A stretch of DNA of 64,000 nucleotides, taken from NCBI RefSeq assembly GCF_017922435.1, contig NZ_VDEZ01000002.1, positions 971,640 to 1,035,639 of the forward strand. The letters are read 5' to 3'. Shown here piece after piece: positions 1-8,116 of this stretch. The notes beneath the pieces were generated by a model. That model saw only the letters and a list, made by a program, of their open reading frames with translations, made no database searches and was not told the origin of the DNA. The position numbers and the translations under genes are program-made. The DNA comes from Thalassospira sp. ER-Se-21-Dark. GTDB taxonomy: Bacteria > Pseudomonadota > Alphaproteobacteria > Rhodospirillales > Thalassospiraceae. Within the stretch, counting starts at the first letter, position 1, and each line of letters begins with the position of its first letter.

Positions 1-225
1 ATTGTCGGCCTTAAGGGTATCGACCAGAAAATGGCCAAAGGCATCATCGCCGAGTTTACCGATAAAACCGGTTTCAATACCCAGACGCTGCAAACCCACA
101 GCCGCATTTCCCGGTGCGCCCCCGGCCGCCTTGGCAAAGGCCGGCGCATCGGCAAGGCCGGTTCCGGTCACGGTCGGAACAAAATCAATCAGCAGTTCCC
201 CAAGACAAACAGCTTTGGCTGTCAT
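1..225 (-). CDS. PfkB-family sugar kinase (fructokinase-like), N-terminal part only
   Basis: The last 75 codons towards the window edge give the amino-terminal third of a PfkB/ribokinase-fold carbohydrate kinase; the rest lies outside the window. The protein opens with a short strand ending in GELLIDFVP. A GGAPGNAAVGLQRLG stretch follows at about residues 34-48, the family's first signature, which helps bind the sugar, and then FIGKLGDDAFG. Members phosphorylate sugars such as fructose or 2-keto-3-deoxygluconate with ATP in the cytoplasm. The exact substrate cannot be told from this part. The ATG at 225 is the only start that keeps the signature at its usual distance from the N-terminus. It is divergent from the cupin gene. 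Confidence 0.85.
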   Translation of the reverse strand, partial: MTAKAVCLGELLIDFVPTVTGTGLADAPAFAKAAGGAPGNAAVGLQRLGIETGFIGKLGDDAFGHFLVDTLKADN

Positions 226-486
226 GACGTTTCTCCGTTCGAATTGTCCGCAAATTCGGCGGATCAATAGTATGTGGTCTGTGGGACCCACCGCCTTTTA
301 AATCGATTCAACGCGTCACACAAATGCTAATCGAACGCGGCGTCGCATTCGCCAGCATTTCGGCTTTTCACATTCTTGCGCAAAAGGCTTGGCCCAAAAA
401 GATTAGGACTTCAGTGCGAAAATCGCCCCGGATATAAAATCGCGAAATCAAAACCAAACCACACTAGCAGACAACAGGGCATTTTC

Positions 487-855
487 ATGAGCACACTCGT
501 CGCACGCAATCTGATGCAAAGTTTTGATCAAATTACCGACTATTGGTCGCCGAAGATCATTGGCGAGGTGAATGACCAATATCTCAAAATTGCAAAAGTA
601 AAAGGCGAACTGGTCTGGCATGCCCATGACGAGGAAGACGAGCTGTTCCATATCGTCAAGGGGAGCCTGATCATCGAGTTCGAAGACCACAAGGTCGAAC
701 TGAGCGAAGGCGAATTCCTGACCATCCCCAAAGGGGTCATGCATAACCCGATTGCCAAGGAAGAGTGTTGGGTCCTGCTGATCGAAAGCAAATCGACCAA
801 ACACACCGGCAATGTTGTTACTGAAAAAACCAAAACCCTATCGCAGCAGCTGTAA
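487..855 (+). CDS. Small cupin-domain protein
   Basis: A 122-residue single-domain cupin. The first conserved motif is seen as WHAHDEEDELFHIVKG (about residues 38-53), with two His and an acidic residue placed as metal ligands. The second motif is GEFLTIPKGVMHNP with its His. Small stand-alone cupins of this kind are usually metal-binding proteins of unknown reaction, sometimes isomerases or mannose-6-phosphate-isomerase-like sensors, and I cannot assign a substrate. The ATG at 487 is preferred over an in-frame start at 376 because the extra upstream residues are basic and unlike a cupin. The gene stands alone between a divergent sugar kinase and a convergent phosphatase. Confidence 0.8.
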   Translation: MSTLVARNLMQSFDQITDYWSPKIIGEVNDQYLKIAKVKGELVWHAHDEEDELFHIVKGSLIIEFEDHKVELSEGEFLTIPKGVMHNPIAKEECWVLLIESKSTKHTGNVVTEKTKTLSQQL

Positions 856-897
856 CGTCCACGAAGTTGCTGCGACACAGTGCCTGTGGCGGGCGAA

Positions 898-1491
898 TTA
901 CGTCCTCTGCAGGCCTTTGCCAAAGCCGACTTCGCGTTGGCGTTCCAGTTCGGTCATCCAGCGTTCAAACATCGCATCACGCTCAAGCTGAATGGCGTAG
1001 TGGCGATGAAGGGCCGCAGTCAGGCGCCCCTCGCGCCCGAGAAGTTCATCGGCAAAGGCGATCATGACCGAGTTCGGCCAGGCAATCGGGCGCATTTCGC
1101 GGATGGTGGTGAAGATGCTGTCTTCATCGCGGTCCGGTTCGCACTGTGCCATCAGGGTGATCATGGCGGCGGTCGAACGCGACACGCCCATGTGACAATG
1201 CACCAGCAAATGGCCATCGCGGCGATCCGCACGGCTTCCGATAAGTGTTTCGCCATAAGCCAGGATGGCTTCGACATCGGCCTTGGTCGGGGCCGGACGG
1301 CCTTCCTTGTCCTCGATCACGTCATGGAAACGTAAAATAGTGCGTTCATGCGGGTCAAAGTTGGCAAAAATGGTCGGGTCTTCACGTTCGGGATCAAGGA
1401 CCGACAGGACGTGTGTCACACCATGGCTGCGATGGGTCGGCAGTTCGTCTATGCCGCAGATGGTCAGGCGCGAAATAGCAATTGGTTTCAT
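898..1491 (-). CDS. Cysteine-based (dual-specificity-like) protein phosphatase
   Basis: A 197-residue protein with the P-loop of cysteine phosphatases, HCHMGVSRS (about residues 98-106), which fits HCx5R(S/T) with the nucleophilic Cys and phosphate-binding Arg in place. An upstream Asp-containing stretch (RFHDVIED, about 54-61) could supply the general acid. Families with this motif remove phosphate from Tyr/Ser/Thr proteins, phosphoinositides or small molecules. Similar bacterial proteins are annotated simply as protein tyrosine phosphatase, and the substrate is unknown. No signal peptide is seen, so it is cytoplasmic. It lies downstream of speB on the same strand, but the terminator at 1550-1590 suggests separate transcription. 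Confidence 0.8.
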   Translation of the reverse strand: MKPIAISRLTICGIDELPTHRSHGVTHVLSVLDPEREDPTIFANFDPHERTILRFHDVIEDKEGRPAPTKADVEAILAYGETLIGSRADRRDGHLLVHCHMGVSRSTAAMITLMAQCEPDRDEDSIFTTIREMRPIAWPNSVMIAFADELLGREGRLTAALHRHYAIQLERDAMFERWMTELERQREVGFGKGLQRT

Positions 1492-1549
1492 TTCCGTATC
1501 TCTTGTCTTCTTTTGTTTTTCTGGGTGCTATCAGATCACAGGAAAATGA

Positions 1550-1592
1550 AAAAACAAGGGCCGGTATCATGAAATAATACCGGCCCCCTGAA
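1550..1592 (-). terminator. Rho-independent terminator of the speB-puuCRA genes
   Basis: Perfect 10-bp stem, 1558-1567 pairing with 1577-1586 (GGGCCGGTAT/ATACCGGCCC), with a 9-nt loop. Read on the minus strand it is followed by a T-rich run (TTGTTTTTT), which fits termination after speB. Confidence 0.85.
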
Positions 1593-1613
1593 ATTTTGAT
1601 CTGAAACGTCAGA

Positions 1614-2585
1614 TTACTTTGCGCGGTTAACCGCATGAATGTTCAGCATTTCCCACGCCATGGTCGCACCGGCAAGCGATGTGATGTCCGAAACATCATA
1701 AGGCGGGGAAACTTCGACCACGTCACTGCCAATCAGGTTCACATGCCCCGCAAGACCACGCAGGATCGACACCGCCTGATGGCTGGTCAAACCGCCCAGC
1801 ACCGGCGTACCCGTCCCCGGTGCATAGCACGGATCAAGCCCATCAATGTCAAAGGTGATATAGGCCGGGTTGTCGCCAACCGTGGCCTTGATCTTTTCAA
1901 CAATGGCATCAATCGACATCGACTGAACATCCGGGCCATAAAGGATATTGAACCCGTGGGTCGATTCATTGTGGGTGCGAATGCCGACCTGAATGGATTT
2001 CGACGGATTGACGATGCCCTTTTTGGCCGCGTGCCAGAACATGGTGCCGTGATCAATCCGATCGCCGTCATCTTCCCAGGTGTCGGAATGGGCATCGAAC
2101 TGGATCAGTGAAATGCCATCGCCGTACTTTTCGGCATGTGCCTTCAGGATTGGATAGGTGATGAAGTGATCGCCACCGATGGTGAGCATCTTGGCACCGG
2201 ACTGCACGATATCGCGTGCGTGATCTTCGATCATTTCCGGAAGCTTTTCCGGATGGCCCGGATCAATGACCATGTCGCCATAATCAATCACTGCCATCTC
2301 GGCAAAGATGTCACGGCCGGACGGGAAATGCGGCGCCCATGCAAGGTTGGTCGATGCACGACGCACGCCCTGCGGGCCGAGACGTGTGCCCGGTCGGCTT
2401 GATGTTGCAAGATCATAGGGGATGCCGGTGACAGCAACATCAATCCCATTGAGGTCGCGCGAATATCGGCGGCGCATGAAGGACAGCGCACCGGAATACA
2501 TCGGCTCGCTGGTGTTCTGATGCACAGATTTTGCCGTAAAGGCGTTATCACCGCCCTTGGTGTCAATGACCCCGGTGCTGCTCAT
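1614..2585 (-). CDS. speB: Agmatinase / ureohydrolase
   Basis: A 323-residue member of the arginase/agmatinase family, which hydrolyses agmatine (or a related guanidino compound) to putrescine and urea. The binuclear manganese ligands are all visible: GGDH with His140, DAHSDT with Asp164, His166 and Asp168, and DIDGLDP with Asp246 and Asp248. Length is normal. It is the last gene of a minus-strand set also holding puuC, puuR and puuA, so it would feed putrescine into the gamma-glutamyl route encoded next to it. Guanidinobutyrase is the main alternative, since the family is hard to divide by sequence alone. It is predicted cytoplasmic. Confidence 0.9.
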   Translation of the reverse strand: MSSTGVIDTKGGDNAFTAKSVHQNTSEPMYSGALSFMRRRYSRDLNGIDVAVTGIPYDLATSSRPGTRLGPQGVRRASTNLAWAPHFPSGRDIFAEMAVIDYGDMVIDPGHPEKLPEMIEDHARDIVQSGAKMLTIGGDHFITYPILKAHAEKYGDGISLIQFDAHSDTWEDDGDRIDHGTMFWHAAKKGIVNPSKSIQVGIRTHNESTHGFNILYGPDVQSMSIDAIVEKIKATVGDNPAYITFDIDGLDPCYAPGTGTPVLGGLTSHQAVSILRGLAGHVNLIGSDVVEVSPPYDVSDITSLAGATMAWEMLNIHAVNRAK

Positions 2586-2651
2586 GTTTAAACCCTTCTC
2601 ACTTCCCGTATCAAACCCGGACCGTCTGCCTGCCAGCGGTCGACGGAGTTC

Positions 2652-4157
2652 TTACGCGTCGCCCAGTGCAATCCAGGTCGACTTGATTTCACAATACTTG
2701 TCCAGCGCATGCAGAGAACGGTCGCGACCGGTGCCGGACTGTTTGTAACCACCAAACGGCATGGTGATTGATCCACCGTCCCAGCAATTGACCCAGACAA
2801 GACCCGAACGCAGTTTCTTTGCGGTCATGTGTGCCTTGTTGATGTCGCGCGTCCAGACTGCTGCTGCCAGACCATATGGCGTATCATTTGCGGTCTGAAC
2901 AGCCTCTTTCCAGTCCTTGACCGAAATAACCGACAGAACCGGGCCGAAGATTTCTTCCTTGGCAATCGTCATGTCGTTTTTGATGCCGTCAAACACGGTC
3001 GGTTCGACATAATACCCACCAGATTCGGTGCGAACCCGTTTGCCACCGGTGCGAAGGACGCCACCCTCGCTGGAGCCTTTTTCGATATAGCCCAGAACGC
3101 GGTTCATCTGGCTTTCATCGACAATCGCGCCCATCTGGCTTTTCGGATCAAGCGGATCGCCCGGCTGCATTTTCGCACCCGCGGCGACCACTTTTTCGAT
3201 GAACTCGTCCTTGATGCTTTCTTCGACAATCAGGCGCGAACCAGCTGTGCAGACCTCGCCCTGATTATAGAAGATACCGCCCGCCGCCGCCGCGGCAGCC
3301 GCATCCATATCCGGGCAATCGGCGAGAACGATGTTCGGGCTTTTGCCACCGCATTCGAGCCAGACACGTTTCATGTTCGACTGACCGGAATACTGCAAGA
3401 ACAGCTTGCCGACTTCGCCCGACCCGGTAAAGGTCACGCAATCAACATCTTCATGCAGGCCAAGCGCCTTGCCCGCCGTTGGGCCAAAGCCCGGCACAAC
3501 GTTCAGAACGCCTTCAGGAATACCGGCCTCAACCGCGATTTCGGCAACACGAAGGGCGGTCAGTGGTGACTGCTCGGCTGGTTTGAGGATGATCGAGTTC
3601 CCCATCGCCAAGGCCGGGCCAAGCTTCCAGACTGCCATCATCAGCGGGAAGTTCCACGGCACAACGGCGGCAACCACGCCCAGCGGTTCACGGGTGATCA
3701 TGCCGATTTCATTGGTGCCCGACGGGGAGATTTCGTCATAGATCTTGTCAATCGCCTCGGCATACCAGCGGATGCATTTATAGGACAAAGGAATGTCATC
3801 GCGCGCAGCAAGCGTGATCGGCTTGCCCATATCAAGGCTTTCGAGAAGTGCCAGTTCGGCGGCGTTCTTTTCAAGCAGATCGGCGAAATGCAGCATGATC
3901 GCCTTGCGTTTGGCGGGGGCGGCTTCGGACCAGCTGCCTTTTTCAAACACCGCACGCGCCGATGCCACCGCACGATTGACGTCTTCGACATCGCATTCGG
4001 CAACCTTGGTCAGCACCGACCCGTCACGCGGGCTGATGCAATCAAATGTCTTGCCGGATGCCGCATCGACATAGGCACCGTTGATGAACGCCTTGTTGCG
4101 AATATCAAGGGCGGCGGCCTGCGCGGTCAGCTGTTCAAAATTCATCGGATTGGTCAT
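2652..4157 (-). CDS. puuC: Gamma-glutamyl-gamma-aminobutyraldehyde dehydrogenase (aldehyde dehydrogenase family)
   Basis: A 501-residue NAD(P)-dependent aldehyde dehydrogenase. VVPWNFP holds the oxyanion Asn169, KPAEQSP the cofactor-binding Lys192, LECGGKSPN the general base Glu268, and NQGEVCTAGSR the nucleophile Cys303. Its place beside puuR and puuA points to PuuC, which oxidises the aldehyde made by PuuB to gamma-glutamyl-GABA; these enzymes often accept several amino-aldehydes. The ATG at 4157 is chosen because AGGAG lies 7-8 bases ahead; a longer reading from 4241 adds a Pro/Arg-rich segment foreign to the family. The gene starts 94 bp downstream of puuR. Confidence 0.88.
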   Translation of the reverse strand: MTNPMNFEQLTAQAAALDIRNKAFINGAYVDAASGKTFDCISPRDGSVLTKVAECDVEDVNRAVASARAVFEKGSWSEAAPAKRKAIMLHFADLLEKNAAELALLESLDMGKPITLAARDDIPLSYKCIRWYAEAIDKIYDEISPSGTNEIGMITREPLGVVAAVVPWNFPLMMAVWKLGPALAMGNSIILKPAEQSPLTALRVAEIAVEAGIPEGVLNVVPGFGPTAGKALGLHEDVDCVTFTGSGEVGKLFLQYSGQSNMKRVWLECGGKSPNIVLADCPDMDAAAAAAAGGIFYNQGEVCTAGSRLIVEESIKDEFIEKVVAAGAKMQPGDPLDPKSQMGAIVDESQMNRVLGYIEKGSSEGGVLRTGGKRVRTESGGYYVEPTVFDGIKNDMTIAKEEIFGPVLSVISVKDWKEAVQTANDTPYGLAAAVWTRDINKAHMTAKKLRSGLVWVNCWDGGSITMPFGGYKQSGTGRDRSLHALDKYCEIKSTWIALGDA

Positions 4158-4250
4158 CGCAAGTCTCCTGACGGATGGCGCGTTTGGATTTTTAAAAGGT
4201 GATCGTGGCACTTGGCACCTTGATGGGCACTCTGGCAGCACGATCTGTCA

Positions 4251-4799
4251 TCAATATGACGGTGGCGTCGCCGCACTGACGACTTCACATTCCCCGTCAC
4301 CCACATTTCGAAAACGATGTGGAATTTCTGCATTGAAGTAATAGGCATCACCGGGGCCAAGCACCTTGACCCGTTCACCCACCGTGACTTCAAGCTTGCC
4401 ACGCACGACAACACCGGCTTCCTCGCCCTTCTGGACAATCAGGTTGTTACCGGTATCCCCGCCCGCAGGGTATGTTTCATGCAGCACGCGCAGATTACGA
4501 TCCTTGCGCGATGCCCCGACAAGACGCATCGACATCGTCCCGTCAGACAGTTCGACGAGGTCTTCTTTCCTGAAAAAGATTTCTTCACCGGTATCAAGAT
4601 CAATGGTGAAGAAATCAATCAGGCTCATGGGAATGCCGGCCAGAACCTTGGCCAGGCTATCAACAGACGGGCTGACCCGGTTCTGTTCAATCGTCGAGAT
4701 CGTGCTGTTGGTCACACCGGCCCGGCGGGCCAGTTCACGCTGCGACAGCCCGTACATGCTGCGCACCGCCTTCAGACGATCCCCTACCTTTTGCGACAT
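4251..4799 (-). CDS. puuR: XRE-cupin transcriptional regulator of putrescine catabolism
   Basis: A 182-residue regulator. An N-terminal helix-turn-helix of the XRE/Cro type covers about residues 5-60 (LSQRELARRAGVTNSTISTI), and a C-terminal cupin sensor domain covers about 105-180, including GEEAGVVVRGKLEV and AEIPHRFRN. In E. coli, PuuR has this architecture and represses the puu genes until putrescine is present. The position between puuC and puuA supports the same role here. A likely target is the puuA/aminotransferase divergent region, where two inverted repeats are visible (6382-6401 and 6517-6536). Confidence 0.88.
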   Translation of the reverse strand: MSQKVGDRLKAVRSMYGLSQRELARRAGVTNSTISTIEQNRVSPSVDSLAKVLAGIPMSLIDFFTIDLDTGEEIFFRKEDLVELSDGTMSMRLVGASRKDRNLRVLHETYPAGGDTGNNLIVQKGEEAGVVVRGKLEVTVGERVKVLGPGDAYYFNAEIPHRFRNVGDGECEVVSAATPPSY

Positions 4800-4841
4800 T
4801 CCCGTCTTTTCCCTGTCAAACTTTATTGTTGTTTTGTCTGG

Positions 4842-6230
4842 TTATACCGCGTCGAGATACCAGCGATATTCAAGCTGGGTGACCTCGGCAAAGAACTCGT
4901 CATATTCGGCACGACGGCAGATATCGAACACCTCGACAAAACGCTCACCAAGGTATTCCTTGACGATGTCACCTTCGACAAAGCGATCGAGGGCCGAAAT
5001 CATGCTGCGCGGAACAATACGTCCGCCATGCTGTTCATAGCCGTTGCCAACAGTCGGCTCGCCTGGATCAAGTTTGTTCTTCATGCCGTGATGCATGCCA
5101 GCTAAAACACACGCCAACACCAGATACGGGTTGGCATCGGCCCCCGACACGCGGTGTTCAACACGGGCGGCCTTCGGGCTGCCAGCGGGAATACGAAGGG
5201 CGACGGTACGGTTATTCAAACCCCAGTTCGGAGACATCGGCGCATAGGCCTTGTTCTGGAACCGGCGGAAGGAATTCGGGTTGGGTGCAAAGATCGCCAT
5301 GCTTTCAAACATGCTTTCCTGCAGGCCACCAATCGCAAAGCGCAGATTGTCCGACACTTCCTCGTCACCCACCGGCGACAGAACGTTATTGTCATCCTTG
5401 TCGCGCAGCGACACATGAACATGCAGGCCATTGCCCGCCTGATCGGAATACGGTTTTGCCATGAAGGTCGCAGTAACCCCGTGATCCCATGCAATGCCCT
5501 TAACCACGCGTTTAAGCTGCATGGCATGATCTGCTGCCATCATCGGATCGGTCACGTGACCAAGATTGATTTCAAACTGCCCCGGGCCTGCTTCGGCAAC
5601 GATGGTGTCGGCCGGGATGCCCTGACGGTTCAGTTCGGCAACCGCATCATGCAGGACTTTTTCAAAATCCTCGATCTGTTGCAGGCCATAAACCTGCACA
5701 CCATCAGACGCAATACCACCGCCAAGCGGTTGCGGCGGCAGCGGTGCGGCGGTTTCCTGGTTCTGATCGGCAAGATAGAATTCAAGTTCAAGTGCTACGG
5801 TCGGATAAAAACCATCGGCCGCCATGCGATCAACGACGCCCTGCAACACATTGCGCGGATCAGCAAAGAACTTGGTGCCGTCAAGGTTATACAGGCTCAT
5901 CATCACCTGTGCGAGCGGCAGTTCACCATAAGGCACGCGGCAAAGGGTCCCCGGGATCGGTTTTGCCAGATTGTCCTGATCACCGCTCGACCAAAGAAGG
6001 CCCGTGCCTTCGGGGTTGTCACCCGTGATATCAACCAGACACATCGAGCCCGGCAGCGTTACACCTTCGCTAAAGCTTTTAAGGAATTTCTGTTTGCTGA
6101 TTCGCTTGCCGCGAAACACGCCGTTAATGTCGGGAATGAGCAACTCAACAAGTTCGACATCCGGATTTTCTTCAAAGAATCGTTGGGCTTCCGCCCTACT
6201 GTCTTCGACGAACGACTTGTTCATCGTCAT
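4842..6230 (-). CDS. puuA: Glutamine-synthetase-type gamma-glutamylputrescine synthetase
   Basis: A glutamine synthetase superfamily protein of about 462 residues that joins glutamate to putrescine with ATP, the first step of the Puu route. Visible family blocks are LELEFYLAD with metal-binding Glu, the EAGPGQFEINLGHV segment, the GLHVHVSL metal/ATP motif, and NRTVALRIPAG with the Arg that contacts substrate. The tyrosine-adenylylation loop of housekeeping GlnA is absent, as in PuuA-type enzymes. ATGs at 6230 and 6224 are both possible behind GGGAG; 6230 is used here, while 6224 gives the better spacing. The gene is divergent from the aminotransferase at 6597. Confidence 0.88.
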   Translation of the reverse strand: MTMNKSFVEDSRAEAQRFFEENPDVELVELLIPDINGVFRGKRISKQKFLKSFSEGVTLPGSMCLVDITGDNPEGTGLLWSSGDQDNLAKPIPGTLCRVPYGELPLAQVMMSLYNLDGTKFFADPRNVLQGVVDRMAADGFYPTVALELEFYLADQNQETAAPLPPQPLGGGIASDGVQVYGLQQIEDFEKVLHDAVAELNRQGIPADTIVAEAGPGQFEINLGHVTDPMMAADHAMQLKRVVKGIAWDHGVTATFMAKPYSDQAGNGLHVHVSLRDKDDNNVLSPVGDEEVSDNLRFAIGGLQESMFESMAIFAPNPNSFRRFQNKAYAPMSPNWGLNNRTVALRIPAGSPKAARVEHRVSGADANPYLVLACVLAGMHHGMKNKLDPGEPTVGNGYEQHGGRIVPRSMISALDRFVEGDIVKEYLGERFVEVFDICRRAEYDEFFAEVTQLEYRWYLDAV

Positions 6231-6381
6231 ATACTCCCAGAAAAGGCCTATTCTTAAGGCCCAAACGCATCCACCCACATCCGGGAGACCGGATCGGTCA
6301 AGTGAATGAGTTTAGACCCTATACTGTAACGCATCGTGCCGCGCCGGATAGCCCCGGTCAAGCCCCTTCGTTCGATATATC

Positions 6382-6401
6382 GTGCAAATCATGCAATGCA
6401 C
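6382..6401. promoter_or_regulatory. Inverted repeat, possible PuuR operator
   Basis: GTGCA at 6382-6386 and TGCAC at 6397-6401 flank a centre that itself contains two more TGCA units. It lies in the 366-bp divergent region between puuA (start 6230) and the aminotransferase (start 6597). Assignment to PuuR rests only on position. Confidence 0.4.
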
Positions 6402-6516
6402 AATTTTCTGGCGTGACAGAATGATTAAGCAGCACAGACCACTCACATCGACCGCCAGGTAACAAAAACTGACCTTGAATTCCTCAAAAAGATTGTCGAA
6501 AAATCCTCTTGCAAAG

Positions 6517-6536
6517 GTGTTCGAAAAAACGAACAC
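6517..6536. promoter_or_regulatory. Perfect 7-6-7 palindrome upstream of the putrescine aminotransferase
   Basis: GTGTTCG, six A residues, then CGAACAC form a perfect 20-bp inverted repeat 60 bp before the start at 6597. The size and symmetry suit a dimeric repressor. PuuR is the nearest candidate, but no consensus is assumed. Apart from this and the repeat at 6382-6401, I see nothing gene-like between 6231 and 6596. Confidence 0.5.
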
Positions 6537-6596
6537 TAAGGTCAGATGTTCAACATATCGCACGAAAGCAGAGCAGCCCCGCTGTCAGGAGACGTT

Positions 6597-7967
6597 ATGA
6601 ATAATTTCGACAAAACCGCCTATTGGCAGGATATTGATCAGGCTCACCACATTCACCCGTTCACCGATACGGCGGACCTGAACAATCGTGGCACCCGGGT
6701 TATCACACGTGCCGAAGGCGTCTTTATCGAAGATTCCAACGGCAAACGCTATCTTGATGGCATGGCGGGCCTGTGGTGTGTCAATGTCGGCTACGGTCGC
6801 AAGGAACTTGCCGAAGCCGCCTACAAGCAGATGCTTGAACTGCCCTATTACAACAACTTCTTCCAGTGCGCGAACACCCCGGCGATCGAGCTTTCCAAAG
6901 TTCTTGCCGAAATCACGCCAGAAGGCCTGAACCACGTTTTCTATGCCAACTCCGGCTCGGAAGCGAATGACACAGTTGTCCGCATGGTGCACCAGTACTG
7001 GAACCTTAAGGGCAAACCGGAACGTACCACCATCATCAGCCGCAAGAACGCCTATCACGGCTCCACCGTTGCCGGTGCGTCGCTTGGCGGGATGTCGGGC
7101 ATGCATTCGCAGGGCGGTGCGCTGGTGCGCGATATCGTTCATATCGATCAGCCATACTGGTACGGCGAAGGCGGCGATCACACCCCCGAGGAATTCGGCC
7201 TGATTGCAGCCCGCAAGCTTGAAGAAAAGATCAAGGAACTTGGTGCAGACCGCGTTGGCGCCTTTATCGGTGAACCGATCCAGGGTGCTGGTGGCGTGAT
7301 CATTCCGCCGTCAACCTATTGGCCGGAAATTCAGCGTATCTGCAAAAAATACGACATCCTTCTGATCGCTGACGAAGTCATTTGCGGCTTTGGCCGGACC
7401 GGCGAATGGTTTGGCTCGGACACGTTTGGTATCAAGCCGGACCTGATGCCGATGGCCAAGGGCATGTCTTCGGGCTATTTGCCGATCTCGGCCGTCATGG
7501 TTGGTGATCGCGTTGCCGATGTTCTGATCAATGAATGCGGTGAATTCACCCACGGCTTTACCTATTCCGGTCATCCGGCATGTGCGGCTGTGGCGCTTGA
7601 AAACATTCGTATTCTGCGCGAAGAAAAGATGGTCGAACGCGTCAAGGACGATATCGGCCCGTATTTCGCCAAGGCACTGAAAACCCTTGAAGACCACCCG
7701 CTGGTCGGTGTGGTTGAAACCGTTGGTCTGATTGCTGGCATGCCGCTGGTGGATGACAAGAAAACCCGTAAGATGTTCGACAAGCCGGGCACCGTTGGCA
7801 CCATGTGCCGCGATGCCTGCGTTGCAAATGGCGTGATCATGCGTGCCTGCGGTGATCGCATGGTTCTGTCGCCGCCACTTTGCATCACCAAGGAAGAAAT
7901 TGACGAGCTGGTCAAACGGGCGCGCGCCGCCTTTGACGAGACCGCAAAGAAACTTGGCAAAATGTAA
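6597..7967 (+). CDS. spuC: Class III (omega) aminotransferase, putrescine/polyamine:pyruvate type
   Basis: A 456-residue PLP-dependent class III aminotransferase. NSGSEANDTVVRM binds the cofactor phosphate, NAYHGST stacks on the ring, DEVICGFGRTG carries the PLP-contacting Asp, and PMAKGMSSGYLPISAV holds the Schiff-base Lys. The sequence resembles the SpuC/omega-amino acid:pyruvate group, which transfers an amino group from putrescine (or beta-alanine, cadaverine and similar) to pyruvate. Start at 6597 is supported by CAGGAG 6 bases ahead. It is divergent from puuA, giving this organism both a transamination route and a gamma-glutamyl route. The precise amine cannot be fixed from sequence. 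Confidence 0.82.
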   Translation: MNNFDKTAYWQDIDQAHHIHPFTDTADLNNRGTRVITRAEGVFIEDSNGKRYLDGMAGLWCVNVGYGRKELAEAAYKQMLELPYYNNFFQCANTPAIELSKVLAEITPEGLNHVFYANSGSEANDTVVRMVHQYWNLKGKPERTTIISRKNAYHGSTVAGASLGGMSGMHSQGGALVRDIVHIDQPYWYGEGGDHTPEEFGLIAARKLEEKIKELGADRVGAFIGEPIQGAGGVIIPPSTYWPEIQRICKKYDILLIADEVICGFGRTGEWFGSDTFGIKPDLMPMAKGMSSGYLPISAVMVGDRVADVLINECGEFTHGFTYSGHPACAAVALENIRILREEKMVERVKDDIGPYFAKALKTLEDHPLVGVVETVGLIAGMPLVDDKKTRKMFDKPGTVGTMCRDACVANGVIMRACGDRMVLSPPLCITKEEIDELVKRARAAFDETAKKLGKM

Positions 7968-7994
7968 TCAAACCCTGATTACAAAGACTTACCC

Positions 7995-8034
7995 AAATAC
8001 CCGGCATGAGTTATCATTGCCGGGTATTTTGATT
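7995..8034 (+). terminator. Rho-independent terminator after the aminotransferase
   Basis: Perfect 12-bp stem: 7995-8006 (AAATACCCGGCA) pairs with 8018-8029 around an 11-nt loop, ending in a short T run. It sits 28 bp after the aminotransferase stop. Confidence 0.8.
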
Positions 8035-8116
8035 ACAGAGACAACAACACCGCCTGCCCCACAGGCACGCACATCCCAACGCCCCTCACCCAAGCCAAGC
8101 CCCAAAAGAGCCCACC

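Noticed and set aside
6517-6536. Possible LexA box (GTTCG with CGAAC)
   Set aside because: Alphaproteobacterial LexA sites are usually direct repeats of GTTC with 7-bp spacing; this is an inverted repeat with an A6 centre, so another regulator is likelier.
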